Part shown: positions 44,847 to 57,093 of the stretch, piece by piece
Layout of the letters: each line of letters opens with the position of its first letter
How positions within the stretch are numbered: position 1 is the stretch's first letter
Origin: Limnanthes douglasii subsp. nivea
Taxonomy: Eukaryota; Streptophyta; Magnoliopsida; Brassicales; Limnanthaceae
Direction of reading: 5' to 3'
NCBI GenBank assembly: GCA_036936605.1
Contig: JAUPFV010000004.1
Span: 91,414,334 to 91,478,333, forward strand
DNA: 64,000 bases
Notes under the pieces: model-generated
What the model was told of the DNA's origin: nothing
The model's database searches: none
The model's input: the letters and a program-made list of their open reading frames with translations, nothing else
Program-made: the position numbers and the translations under genes

Positions 44847-44848
<2 letters not shown>

Positions 44849-45099
44849 TATACTAGCAAAACTATAGGTCGTGTCTTTGAAATTAAACTAGTATAATATG
44901 AACAGGTAGACTGGGTAGAAAAATATGATCCTTAAAGGTCTTTCCTCCTCGAGAAATTTTGAAATCAAACTATGGGTGGTTATACAAGGAAACCTAAAAT
45001 TTTCCAGCAAAAATAGGTCGAGCTCTTTGAACTTGCCTTCGAGTGAATGGTTATTGATGACACACTAGATTGGTGAACTACAATCATAAAATAATTTAA

Positions 45100-46215
45100 A
45101 GAATGGATGTTATCGGAAAACAAAAATAAGATTAGAAATATCAAAATACGATATGTTCGCTATGTGGCTCGAAAAAAATATGTATTGCCAAGGGTTAGTT
45201 AGACCACTTTAAAGAACTTCAAGAATGAGAATAAGGTGCCCACCTCTGGTGTAAATATCTTCATATGCAATTTTTTGTTAGTTGGGTAATAATGACCTAT
45301 AATACATGTAGATTCTAAGGAATTTTAGTAGCATTGTGATACATGTCATACATTTGTGAACTTGATTCAAGTTCCATCATTACTTATGAATTCAATCTCC
45401 AAAGATATTCATTTTGGCATGTGGGGCTTGGATATTGTAGGACCCTTTCCAAAAACATCAAAAGTCAGAAATAACATGACAATATACTATTTTCTAAATG
45501 GGTAGAGACATTACCATTGACAAAAATTTGCCCCAAAAAGTTATACACTTACCCCGAACAAATATTTATTACATGTATGGTCATAACCTTAGATAATAGA
45601 TTATAATTCCAAAACAAGAAACTAGTTTTATTTTTCCAAACCAACAGAATCCAACATAACTTCTCGTTTTCCTTTCACCCTCAAGAGAATGTGCAAGTTG
45701 AGGTGACTGAGAAAAAACTCATGGATGGGATATGATGTCTTCTTGAAGGTTTTGTACAAAGATGACTTAAGTTCTTTGGATAAATACTATGATCCTACCA
45801 TATCACTTCAAAAGGCACAACAAGATCTGGTATATATATAGTGAATATTTAGGTCGCAGTATATATATTTCTTCTTTCTTTTTTAATACACTAGAGTAAT
45901 CTTACGACCAAACTGGACTTGTTCACAAAAAATAATACTAAAACACATCTACGAATTAAGCACTACTGAACGCTAATACAAAATATGTAGGATTCTATGA
46001 TTCATTTTTATGAATTCCAAATAAGAAATAAAGTTTTTAAAATAGTCTTTTTTCATACAAAATATAAATATATTGGCAAGTTATTGCTAAATTGGGAAGG
46101 ACCATGCATGGTAACAGTTAAAGTTAAGTCAGACATTTAAAACTTTATGGAGATAGTAGAGGGATATACTCTTTCACGCACATGGAATGTATAACAATTG
46201 AAATTCTATGTTTTC
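45100..46215 (+). pseudogene. Gypsy integrase remnant
   Basis: MWGLDIVGPFPKTSK at about 45420 gives the first-Asp block. The second-Asp region near 45590 and the Glu-region equivalents are broken. The C-terminal LNWEGPCMVTVKV and TLSRTWNV at 46090-46195 are well kept. Confidence 0.7.
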
Positions 46216-46230
46216 TGAAGATTATATTCT

Positions 46231-47395
46231 CTAAGTAATTTTTTACACTTGTAAATATTTTGCTTTACTACAATTTGTTTTATGTAGTGTTGGTGCCTTA
46301 TTTCTTAATATGATGGCGCAAGTAGTCTTTAGCGAAACACTCTACTATTATTTAATGTTGATATTATATTTACTTGCATGTCTTATAAATCTATATTAGA
46401 AAATCGAATGTGTAGAGGCTTCCTAGGCAGAGTATTAAATATCCAAAGTGGATTTCATGCAAAAGCAAAAAATGTTCAATGTGAAAAGTGCCTCATATAC
46501 TAGAGCACAAGATGTGAAAAGTGGCTTAAATGCTAAAACATTATATGTGCAAAATGACTTATGAGTCAGAGCAACGATGTACATAGGTTTTTTAGCCAAT
46601 TTTCCAAACTGAGTACGTAATATCTACATTCAAAACTAATCACACTAAAAAATGTTCAACATATTTATTATTGTGTGAGAACGCGTAAAAATAATCTAAG
46701 TTACACATCACTCATTATCTTTTGTATACTTACAATATTGTCAAATCTATACAGAAATATTTACTATGGTAACATACTTGTTATCTTTAGTATACTTACA
46801 ATCAAAAGATAACCAAACCAAAATACTTCTTTTAGATAAATGAGCAATCAAAATGCATGTTTATAAAAATACGTAGTAAATCAAATATATCCATATACAT
46901 CCAACACAAATATTTACTCTGGTAACATAAATATATCGGCAATAACAACATAAATTTTCTCTGAATGAGAGCGAGCCAAAATTTTGAATGGATTCAATAT
47001 TGAATAGATTTTTTTTATCAATTAGCAAGTAAATATTTCAAATATACATAAAGTAACGTGAAAACAAAAAATAATTTAGCACAAAACGTTGGTTTTATAT
47101 AGTATGCTTAAGCCACAAACAATAGATGCTTCTTTTTAATAACATCAACAGTAAAAGATAAGAAACACAACCAATGATAAAACCAATATTGGTTTGGCAA
47201 CACTGCTTTGTCACATCTTAGGTTTTGATGTAAGTACAATTTATTATATAGGCAACGATTTTGAGGAGGGGGGGGGGGGTCAGTATTCCCTTTAATATCT
47301 ATTGGATCTGTTAAATTTCTTGGTGAGACAACTTTTACCCCCTCTGAATATATTTTAGAAAAAAGACATATCAAGCACACTATTAGAACCATCTT
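46231..47395. other. AT-rich DNA, possible gypsy 3' flank
   Basis: No gene. Could include the decayed 3' LTR of the element at 40.3-46.2 kb, but no 5' counterpart was recognised. Holds a 33-bp tandem repeat (46479-46580) and a 12-base G run (47268-47279). Confidence 0.5.
46479..46580. repeat. 33-bp degenerate tandem repeat
   Basis: Units start with ATGTG at 46479, 46512 and 46545 (33-bp spacing), with a fourth start (ATGTAC) at 46577. Each begins ATGTGAAAAGTG or a close variant. Confidence 0.7.
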
Positions 47396-47397
47396 AG

Positions 47398-47560
47398 GAT
47401 ATATTTCTGGCAACGGTCCATCTAAGACAACCTGTAGAATTAAAAATATGGATTAGTTTGCGTAATATAAAAATGAAATACTATAAATGAATTATATTCA
47501 CTTATTTAATTTAACGTAGTGGTTACCATATGAAAATAATGTTTCAAATATAATATGAAT
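47398..47560 (-). pseudogene. MULE-OTU C-terminal scrap
   Basis: The minus strand reads a VVLDGPLPEIYP phrase after an intron-like AT-rich gap and a GNHYV-like remnant near 47525. It matches the OTU tail of the element at 17.7-18.0 kb (IVLDGPLSDIYP) including the intron position. Only about 160 bp remain. Confidence 0.6.
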
Positions 47561-47824
47561 TGCAAATTGAGAGTAAAAATGAATTGTGAACCGTAAAGTG
47601 TAAAGTGTTATCGCGGTTTAATGTAGTATAAGGATAACGATGTATTATTATTTTTTATGATAAAAAGAAGTTTTGATTTAATATAACATGTTTTTGTTGG
47701 TTTTATAGTAATATATTTGTTTTTTTTTATTATTATTATTAGGAAAACTTGTAACTTTTTTTCTATCTTAGCAAAACTTTTTTTTGTGACGTTCGTAGAC
47801 GTGGAGAATTTTTTTAAATCTTAG

Positions 47825-48010
47825 GCCTATCGCTAGTAATTTGTATAGGGTTGCGATTGGTAATGGGAATAAGACCTGCATCTGGTTTGACCCTTGGTTG
47901 TTGTCAACCTCTTTGGCCAACCACTATGAGCACAGTCTTATTCGTGATTCTCGTATGGGAAGCAATCTCAAGGTCTCCGATATCATTTGAGACGGTTTCT
48001 AGCACTGGCC
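47825..48010 (+). pseudogene. LINE zf-RVT-region scrap
   Basis: One frame reads NLYRVAIGNGNKTCIWFDPW...LIRDSRMGSNLKVSDII, the W-F-DPW...KVSDLI block that precedes zf-RVT in plant LINEs. No RT is adjacent. Confidence 0.65.
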
Positions 48011-51000
48011 GACTTATACACATTTTTTGCTTTTTTTTGCAACTCATTTGTTCCAACACTTCTATCTCACAATGTATAGTACTTATGAACATTATTTGAG
48101 GATCACTCAATCACTTATGGTCATTTATCACGCGGTATCAACTCGCAATGAAAGTCGAGGTCGAGGTCCAGTTAAGTCCGCTATATGAACAAAAAAATGA
48201 ACTTTTCCATTTCCCGATCAAATTCAAATAGATCCTTAGCAATATTATTTGGTGGAAGTATCTAATAATGACTCAACTTCTCTTTTGTACCGACGTTTTG
48301 GGAATGTATTCACCTTAGTGCAACACAATTCCATTTGGAGAAAAAAAGGTTACAAAGACCTTGTACATTATAAAATTACATCAGCCTCAATGATTAGACT
48401 AACCTTGTTCATCATATACATATTCCCAAATTCATGGTAGAGAGTTTTTGCACCACAATGAGACACATTCTTATATTATATATATATATATAAAGGTGTC
48501 AACAACATTTGTTGGACCTACCATCATGTTTGCATCGAGAATTAATACTTAGTATAATACGTCTTCCATAGTAAATATCGAAGCGCAGTAAAGTTATAAA
48601 GGAAAAGTAATTTATATTGCAATACCGCTCATGCACCAAATCGTGTTTTTTCTTGAGATTTTTGAATATAAAAAAAATCATGTTCAATAATAACGCAAAT
48701 GAAATCAATAACGTTTCATGCAAGATTATAAAATGTAAATCCAACACAAGAAATTTACTAGTATAAGTAAAATCATTTGCAATAATACCCTCCGACAATG
48801 AATGTTCGCCTTTCAAGCACTAGTGATAAAAATTATTTTCCATACTTTTGTGACATCTGGAAGAGTTATGAGCGTTTTATATCGGATAGGGATAAATAAG
48901 TAGTAGTAAAAATTATCTTTTGTGAGCTTATGCATGTAATTACCAATAAATCTTCCATGACAAAAGGACATTTGCATAGTTTGCAACCACAATCAGGTTT
49001 CCACTATATATTTTAAACCAACTAACTCAAATATATTATGTACAATCAGAAGAAATCTAATAGCACCATATGAAAAAATAGGCATCGCTCACTAAGACAC
49101 ATGGCTGATGAATAAATTTCATCAATGTTTTCCATTAGATTATAATTCTAATTGTCAAGGATGTAAAATATTATAATGCGGTCATAGAACATCGAGCGAC
49201 TACTGCTCACTAATACACATGGCTCGTGAATAAATTTTATAAAAGAAGCGCGTTCATATTCATCTGAATCTTTTTAAACATCGAGGTGGATCTTTGCAAA
49301 ATATCAATCACTAGCACCTTCGTCGACTCCTTCACATGGGGATATGGGGGCGCATCCAGAAACATAACTAGATATGTCTCATACTGAAACACTTGAGTTA
49401 TGGACTCTCTCTACGTCGTGTATTTTATTCTATGAGTTCTCATATTCACCTCGCGTTGCCTACTTTCGGGATATTTTACGACCAAGAAATAAATAAAATA
49501 AGAAGACTTTCTTACAAAGAGAAATCATGAAAAATATTGTAATCTAGACAAACATGGTAAATATGAAAAAAATACAAAACAATAGTTTATTGGTATATAT
49601 ACAAAAAATGTTGATTATACAACTATCACTAATCAATAGTATATCAGAGCAGACTAAAAGTCGCTAATGCGCGTGGACCACGTCCCGAACATTTTTTGGC
49701 TTGCCGTCAAAAGGTATGCAACCATTTTCCCTTCCTCGGGAAAAACTTTCCCGCACTAATCTCTCATGATTCTCTAAGAAATATCTAATCCCCATCAACA
49801 CCTTGAATCTTTTTTAATTTTTTTTTACAATGTGGGATAAATTCTAAAATAATGATATGACCTTCTTAGTTCTGTCAATTTTATTGATTGCTAATAACAA
49901 TTCTTATGTTTTTATTTTGGAATACTAGCATGACAACTCGCTTAGGTAAATTTATCACCAACATTTGTAACTTCGAAAAAATGTGTGAGTTACTTAGGAG
50001 CCTATTACCTACTTTTGCACTCATTTTTTGGTAAAATTGAATTTTTTTATTCTTTAATAAAAAAATTTCGATGATAGGTTTTTAACGAGCTAAAAAGAGT
50101 ATCGAACCGAGCTCTCTAAATTCATGAAAATTTGGTTAAAATAACTGGATTTGGTGAAACGCGAAAAGAGGAAGGCGTGAATATCAGTTCAAATCAAACA
50201 TTCTCTAAACTATCGTTTAGTTTGGAAATATCAAATCTAGTAGATTAATCTCTTATCTAAAAAACCAGGATATGATCATTTTTTTTGTATTCATAATTAA
50301 TTTGAAGTAATTATCAATCGTCGAATCCTATATTTTTTTCGATTCGACAATGATAAAATATATAAGAAGACAATAGTTCGCCTTTATACGAAGTGTTTAG
50401 AATAATTGTACGTTCTCTTTTCATTTCGCTGGTAAAAAAACAATCGATACGGGTTAAATATACAACATAATCTATAAAGTTATAAAATTAAATAAACAAA
50501 AATTTAATAACATCACCAACAAACGTAATTACAATTAAATATTAAGAAAATCATAATTTTATATAAAAAGTTATATAATTTATATATTTGTTATTTTTTA
50601 ATCTAGCTTTACAAATAACAACTCCCACCTAAACATTAGTTCTAATCATTCAATTGTATCTATAATTTTTTTGTTTTCTTACACTTGTTTTTAGATCTAT
50701 CATTTTCGCCCGAAAGCTTCCATAAAAAAATTATTATTATTATTATTATTATTATTAATAATAATCATAGAACGTATGTCACCAGAACTCATATTCTAAT
50801 GGTGTTCGGAGTCGATATAAAATACTTTCATGTTTGAATTCTCAAATTACGTAGTTATTGAATTTTATTTGATTTTTTGAATAATAATATTTGCTAATAT
50901 ATCTGAGATATAATTATAAAATTCGCAAATTATTGCACAAACTATTCTGTACAATATCGATTTAATTTAAGATATCGATTAAAATGAGATGATTATATTG

Positions 51001-51070
51001 TATAGACAAACAAAAGAGGTCGTATCCAAAAGTGCTTAACTGAGGTAAGTAATGACCAACACCGTTTTCT
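48011..51070. other. AT-rich intergenic DNA
   Basis: No convincing gene. Short direct repeats (CACATGGCT...GTGAATAAATTT) lie near 49098 and 49210, and an (ATT)n run at about 50730-50757. Some stretches (49250-49800) are less AT-rich but have no recognisable coding. Confidence 0.5.
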
Positions 51071-51078
51071 TCTCAGAG

Positions 51079-51363
51079 TTGACCGCAGCCGTGTGAAATT
51101 GGACACGTGTCAAGTGTCAAGTTGTAGTCGTGGTTGATTATGTCATTGCAAATGTCACTGCAAATTGGCTCCATGTCGATTAAAAGAATCCTTGACTGGC
51201 ATTGCTGACTGCTGCTGAGATTTCAATGGTCTTGGCTTGGTGGTCACATTTTGATCTTCTGTTTCGCGTCCTAGCGTTTTCGTTTTTGTTATCCGGTATA
51301 TATGTTGCCACGTACCCCAAGTCCAAATTGTTGAGAAGGACTACTTTACGCCTTTATAAAATA
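51079..51363 (+). promoter_or_regulatory. Possible orphan promoter
   Basis: TTGACC W-box (51079), perfect palindromic G-box GACACGTGTC (51102-51111), TTGACT W-box (51192) and TATAAAATA (51355) occur within 285 bp in otherwise plain AT-rich DNA. No coding region follows. Could be the remains of a gene promoter or chance. Confidence 0.25.
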
Positions 51364-51635
51364 ATCTTCCGATGTGATAGAATATTAGTATTGGTTTGGT
51401 TTGGTTTGGTTTGATTTGATTTCGATGGAGATCTTTGATGAGATAGTCTTACATATTTTATAAAAAATTTGAAAATTTGAAATGTATAAGATATATATAC
51501 ACAACATTGTTGTCTGTCTTCGGCTAAAATATTTTAAAGCTAATTAAACACCGGATATTTACGATAAAGTTTATAACTATATATCGGTCATACCATATGT
51601 AAAGGACTATATCCGGATTGTATTTACAAAAAGAG

Positions 51636-51637
<2 letters not shown>

Positions 51638-51721
<84 letters not shown>
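51638..51721. repeat. (TA)n microsatellite, 84 bp
   Basis: About 42 uninterrupted TA dinucleotides, the longest simple repeat in the window. Confidence 0.95.
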
Positions 51722-51723
<2 letters not shown>

Positions 51724-51917
51724 AAGAGTTTTGATTTTTGTTTAATATTAAATTTATCCGACCTATTTCATAGAGAATGGTTTATTTTTTATTTTAAAAA
51801 AATAAAAAAATGGTTATAATGTATATTGATAAACTAATTTTACTAATAAATGTCAAATAATAATCCGTGGTAAATAAGTATACATTTTAAGAGGGTGATG
51901 TCACTCTGATCCGGTTA

Positions 51918-52031
51918 GATCAGTTTGATTTGGTTGATCCGATCGGTTTCAATCCAGCTTGATTGGTTAAAAAAGATCAGTTTGATTTGGTTGATCCGAT
52001 CGGTTTCAATCCAGCTTGATTGGTTAAAAAA
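51918..52031. repeat. Perfect 57-bp tandem duplication
   Basis: 51918-51974 and 51975-52031 are identical, each starting GATCAGTTTGATTTGG and ending in A6. Absence of any mismatch marks a recent event. Confidence 0.95.
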
Positions 52032-54394
52032 GTTTGATCCGAATTTATAATAAATTGGTTTCGGAAGTAAAAATTATGATTTGTATGTGAATCGGATGAA
52101 ATATGAATATTTAACTTATTCAAGCCTTTGAAAATATAAACTATATAAATTTATAATTAGTTTTTAATATTTAACCTAATCATCGTATTGTTAGGTTCGT
52201 CACCAAAATATGTCATATTTGAAATCGTCATTTCAAATTTTTCTTTGATGATTTTGACAATGAAATGAAGATATTGTGATAAATACTAGTGATGACACTT
52301 GATATATTGAAAACTAAAAAAATATTAATTTTTTTTTGTATTTATTTTACATTATTTACGATTTTGTTAGGTTACTTGTTTTTATAAAGATTTATATTTA
52401 TTATTTGAGTAACATCTAATTATTTATTTAGTTAGGTCGGTTTTGGTTTTAAAATTTTATATCTTAATTTTGTTTAAATTAGAATATAAAATAAACTTTA
52501 AAATATTTTTTAATTGAATCGAACTTAACCGAAAATTTCGAATAATACAAATAGTATTTGTGTGTCGAATTGGACTGATCTTAAGCATATACGTATCAGA
52601 CTTTAATTCAAAAATATTAAATCCACAAGCGGATTGAGTCGGATAAGGGTTCAAGTAAAAGAATATAGGCTCGAATGAATCCATCTAAACCCAGTCCAAA
52701 CCCCTAGAAACAAGGATAGATCGTACGGTCCATCTAACTTAAAGCTTAGATTCATGTAAATATTGGATAAATTTTATTTTTTACTATTAAAAATATAAAT
52801 TATTATCATTGAACAATATAGATAATACTTAAAATTATGATAAAATTTAATTATTATAATTAAAAAATATAAATAAAACTTTCAATTATAAAATATTTTA
52901 TTCTAAATTTAAGTTTATATATTTATAATTTACTGTTTTTTCACTTTTTATTGTAATTTTTTCTTAAAACATTTTTGTCATTTTCTAAGATCAAATCAAA
53001 ATATGAATAAACTGTATTAGAATACCACATATTGATTGACATCGCCTATAGACATTGAGATTTATTTTGAAAATATCAATTTTAAAAATATTAAACACAA
53101 AAAATTATATTGTGTCAAAATTAGTGTCATCGAAGATCATATTCCGATCAAAGAATTTTGTACATTTATTTTCGAGATACAACAATAGATGAATAATTTT
53201 TAATGCATTCACCTTGAGGAACTCCTAAGGATCATATGAGTAAGTATCAAACATGCGCCCAAAACGTAATGTAAAGTTACGATCAAGTAATAATCTCCCA
53301 CATCAGCCAAAAAGTTAAGCGAAAGGTTACAACACGACAACTTCCAGATATCGTGGTATCACTCTGCTTTGGAACGATCATCAATGAAAGATCATTCAAC
53401 CCGTTGATCTTAATTAGAATCTTAAAGACAAAAAAAATAAATACACCGAAAAGACAAAGAATCGGTCAACAAAAACAAATATCACAACCTCGACCACAAG
53501 GTATCCACCGAACCATTGTTGTAGCTTACGATACCTTTGGATAAAAAATATCACAATAAATATGCACCTAACGAGAGATTGCATTTACCTAAAATAAGAT
53601 ATTCAAAACCTCATAGACGAAGGTAAAAAAAATTGAGTTTATCAAAGTCTGAACCCTTTACACTTTGAAGAACGTACCAAAAACCCAACATAAGTGTTCT
53701 CGTCCGAGTCATCTCAAAAACCTCCCATTTGTGTATTGAATGTAGTAGTAATATACAAAGTATGTGACGAGTATCTGAATCTTAACCCAAACTATCCAGT
53801 AGTAGTCACAATTAAAGGAGAAAAAAAACATTGCATTGATCATGTAATGCTTATGAAAACATCATATAACCAATTCTGAGATCCAATTTTGAGGTCAAAC
53901 TTTGGATTATCTATATTGAAGTTCATACCTCGTTTTTAATTTCAAAAATGATGATTAAAAAAGTTTATTTCACCCACGAAGATGTGATTATGATTATTAT
54001 AAAAAAATATCGGGGTAGAAGTGTGAATAATTTTGATAGATAGTAAAGATATATATAAAAGGTGATAAAAAAAATAAGATATAAATATTTTAAAATAAGA
54101 TACTAACCGAAAAAGTAAAATTTGTAACAAATTCATACTAATCAAAAAAATTATTTGTATCCTCAAATAAAAGATTTATAGATGAAGTTAACAATATTGT
54201 TAATATATTAAAATTGACTCATTATTTAATAAAAGGAATTCATATGGCTCCAACAAACAAAGTAAAAAAGAAACAATACAATTATATGAAATATGATAGT
54301 ATTTTATGATTCACGAGGATATCAGAAAGTCATTGTTTTAACTCCAAAATGAATAATAGATGATTACAAAAAAATGAAAAATATTTTTTAATCC
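52032..54394. other. AT-rich intergenic DNA
   Basis: No gene recognised. Short open frames at 53353-53544 and 53694-53879 have no family signature. Confidence 0.5.
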
Positions 54395-54679
54395 CTACCA
54401 GCTCGATCTTGTTTTTCTGACAATAAACATGTATGAACCAATTCATGAATTATATGTCCGAATAACCGAAAGTCTCGATAGTTAGCTCTTGTTCTTCTGG
54501 TAAAAAAACAACGCCGATATCGTGTGATTGCACTATTATGTGATGAATCTTATAAATTTTCATTTTTTTCACTCAATGACGGGAATTTACTAAAAACAAT
54601 TTGAGGATCCAGGAATCAAATGATATTTTTCTTTTAATTTTTACATATTTTTCTCCCCATAAAACAGTTTTTTTTCCAT
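54395..54679 (-). pseudogene. rps14: Plastid-derived rps14 pseudogene
   Basis: Nuclear copy of the chloroplast gene for small ribosomal subunit protein S14. The minus strand aligns from an ATG at 54679 to the native stop position near 54395. Recognisable: KYHLI-like start, PSLSx[24 protein letters not shown] and [13 protein letters not shown], matching the plastid NSAPTRLHRRCF...RANYRDFxLxGHI...VHxCLL pattern. Frameshifts and stops make it non-functional. Neither plastid neighbour (psaB, trnfM) is recognised beside it. Confidence 0.78.
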
Positions 54680-55160
54680 AATGCTTGAGTTCTTTTTTAT
54701 CAATGATAAAAAATAAAAATCAGATTCTAGATATAGAAATATAAAAATGCATACCGCATATCCATAAAAATAAATAATATTATCGTTGATACAACACATA
54801 AATAATTAACTAAACTTACATGATGTCGAGACAATCAATAAAGTCGTATAGGTGAATATATAACCTACAAAGCAGTTGTCTAATCCGACCAATCTTGCTT
54901 GCACAATTAAAAGAGTCATTATTTATGTTGCTATCAAATCAAATTTTCCAAAGATATTCGTTCGCGAGCCTTTACTAAAGTGTTCTTAACCCACAAATAT
55001 ATGAACTCGAAGTTTCATTTGTAACCCCCACAACTACTTTGTAATGGCTCTGTTCCATTCCTTATTTCATAGGAAACCTCAAAAAGGATTTATTTCATTA
55101 GATGGCAAAAAAATTATTTAATTCACTTCATTTTTGTCCGTATGGTTATTACGCCTCTTG

Positions 55161-55425
55161 ACTTCTCTGCCTTGGTATAGTGTTTATACTATTGTATTGA
55201 ATGATCTTGATCGTTTACTTTATGTTTATATATTGCATACAACTCTAGTTTATTTTTGGGCTAGTCTGATGGCTCTATATGAATTATTAGTATTTGATCC
55301 ATCAGACACTATTCTTGATCCGATAGAGAAAATGTATGTTCGTTATACGTTTCATGACTCGTTTAGGAGTAACCAATGCATGGGCGGGTAGAGTGTTATA
55401 AGAAGGACTATAACAAATATGTCTC
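55161..55425 (+). pseudogene. psbB: Plastid-derived psbB fragment
   Basis: Nuclear copy of the 5' end of the gene for CP47 of photosystem II. It begins with the native start codon changed to ACT, then reads [38 protein letters not shown] and, after indels, the region equivalent to TRLGITNSWGGW. About 265 bp with substitutions throughout. It ends where the plastid sequence would continue into the second transmembrane helix. Confidence 0.85.
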
Positions 55426-55984
55426 AAATGAATTATTCATTCAGATCAATAATTAGGTCTAGATCTAAAGTAAAAGTCTGGAGGGTGGGGGATTAGTTCA
55501 TTTGTCATCCAGAGCCAAGTATAGTATTGATAGGTCACTATTAAATATCTTGATTTTGGTAAGTTGAATGTTAATGAGTTAGTGTCTCGAGAATTTATTT
55601 GGTTCAGTTAGCTAGATGATTGATTAATGAGGTGCAATCATGAGGTTTTTCTAATAAAGAAACGTATGAAGGACTTAGAAAAGGAACATAATGGAATGTA
55701 AGGCTCATGACTCTGTTAATAAACTGCTTTTCAAGACTGATCTGTCGTTTTTGCACAACTGGCACTAGCTCTGTCTATATTGTTAGCCACGACCAATCCA
55801 CTAAAAAGAGAAACTAGAGCTCATATTATCCTTTGGAAGCTGATGTTGGTTGTTGTCTAAGCTCAACTTAAACTATCAAGCTTACCCATTCATTTTTAGT
55901 AGATTACACATTCAAAGTTTTTTTTTTCATTTAAGCCTTTTATTTATCTACATACCTTTTTTCTAGGCTTCCACTGTTTATCTA
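55426..55984. other. Spacer without recognised gene
   Basis: No ORF or family recognised between the psbB fragment and the gypsy RT remnant. Confidence 0.45.
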
Positions 55985-56600
55985 GGGTTGAGCCCTGGTG
56001 ATGTTAGACTTAAAATTACACCTGCATACTCATAGCTCGGTAACATTGTTTCCCATAAGAGTTATGAGAAAATAGTGGCATAACGCATTTAACACCGTCA
56101 CTAAAGGTTCATTGCACTTTCACAAGAATAAATACCTTGGTTAATAAAAATATTAAACTTGATGTGCTCTCTGGCTTGAGAAAGTGTAGAGACTAACATA
56201 TAATGTATATTGATGGTATAGACGGACCCTCGTCTTATTATAAGATCTTGAGACTCTCGTGAATCAACTAAATGCATGCAATCATGTCCTCTCATAAATC
56301 TTTGAGAACCTTCAAACACTAAACTTAAAACTGAATATAGAGAAGTTCATGTTCGGTACCTGGTCAAGAATATTTATAGTGTAACAACCATAAATAAATA
56401 AATTGATGAAGACCTTATGCACCTGTCCAATATGGAAACTATGGATCTCACACACGATATAAATGAGGTTCATATCTCAGTAGTAAGGTTGGTCACACTT
56501 AATTGGTTTAATTCTTGATACTCATATAAATGTTTCTTTAACCCCTCAAAAGGGTCAAAAGATTCAGCTGAACCATATAATGTAAATTAATATTCATTAA
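55985..56600 (+). pseudogene. Tat-like gypsy RT remnant, left part of a split element
   Basis: Plus-strand phrases: INTLVNKNIKLDVLSGL, NVYIDGID (catalytic-loop region), ENLQTLNLKLNIEKFMFG, and VVRLVTLNWFNS...YKCFFNPSKGSKDSAE, the RT end and connection. The continuation (RNase H) is found only after 62110, so the chromovirus at 56656-62104 split this element. Confidence 0.65.
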
Positions 56601-56655
56601 AATATAAGACCATCTTGTTTCCTCATACATCATATCAAATCAAAACCCATACGAG

Positions 56656-57093
56656 AACCCTAGGTTAGAATAAAGGACTCTTTAAAGAAAAATCAAAATT
56701 CTATTCAAAAAAAGTCTGCGGCAAAACTAGGGTTTGAGAGCCTTTTATAGAAGTGCTCGAAACCCTAGCCCAAAATTACAGCCTTTTTTCTTATGCAATA
56801 AAATAAAGCCCAATCCAATTTCAAAGCGATTGGAGCTAGTTAAGTATTTTAATAAAATCTAAATAAAATAGGAAAATGTAAAACATTTAATAAAACAGCA
56901 AAACGAGGGTTTAAACGACTAAATTTAGGGCCTGGACTTCATCACGTTATGATGCTTTCGAAAATCGTTGGGCTTCTCGATGCGTTCGATTTGAGTGGTC
57001 GCATCGCCTAATTCTGATATATGGGCCCCAAATAAAGCCTGTTTCCGTTTGTCTAAAAGGGCCATATAGTCACGGGCTTGTGCAACTACATCA
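56656..57093 (-). repeat. 3' LTR, truncated, overlapping pol
   Basis: 438 bp matching the first part of the 5' LTR. The pol stop codon at 56925 lies inside it, so the last ~56 codons are encoded by LTR sequence. The final ~75 bp expected from the 5' LTR are replaced by other DNA below 56656. Confidence 0.82.

Larger units (their letters stand above)
40300..46230 (+). mobile_element. Very decayed Tat-like gypsy element
   Basis: Plus-strand order gag, protease, RT, RNase H, integrase can be followed by short phrases over about 5.9 kb, all riddled with stops. It ends with the post-integrase LLLNWEGPCMVTV...GYTLSRTWNV block near 46090-46195. LTRs are not resolved. Part of gag is present twice (see repeat). 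Confidence 0.72.

Noticed and set aside
48830..49450. Possible FAR1/MULE-like remnant on the minus strand (Cys-rich CKCPF phrase)
   Set aside because: Only one short phrase fits and no transposase core or frame continuity is seen.
51524..51724. Ile/Tyr repeat ORF on the minus strand
   Set aside because: Reads the TA microsatellite; not a protein gene.
54395..54679. Functional nuclear-transferred rps14
   Set aside because: Frameshifts, stops and no transit peptide or intron upstream; consistent with an inert plastid insertion.
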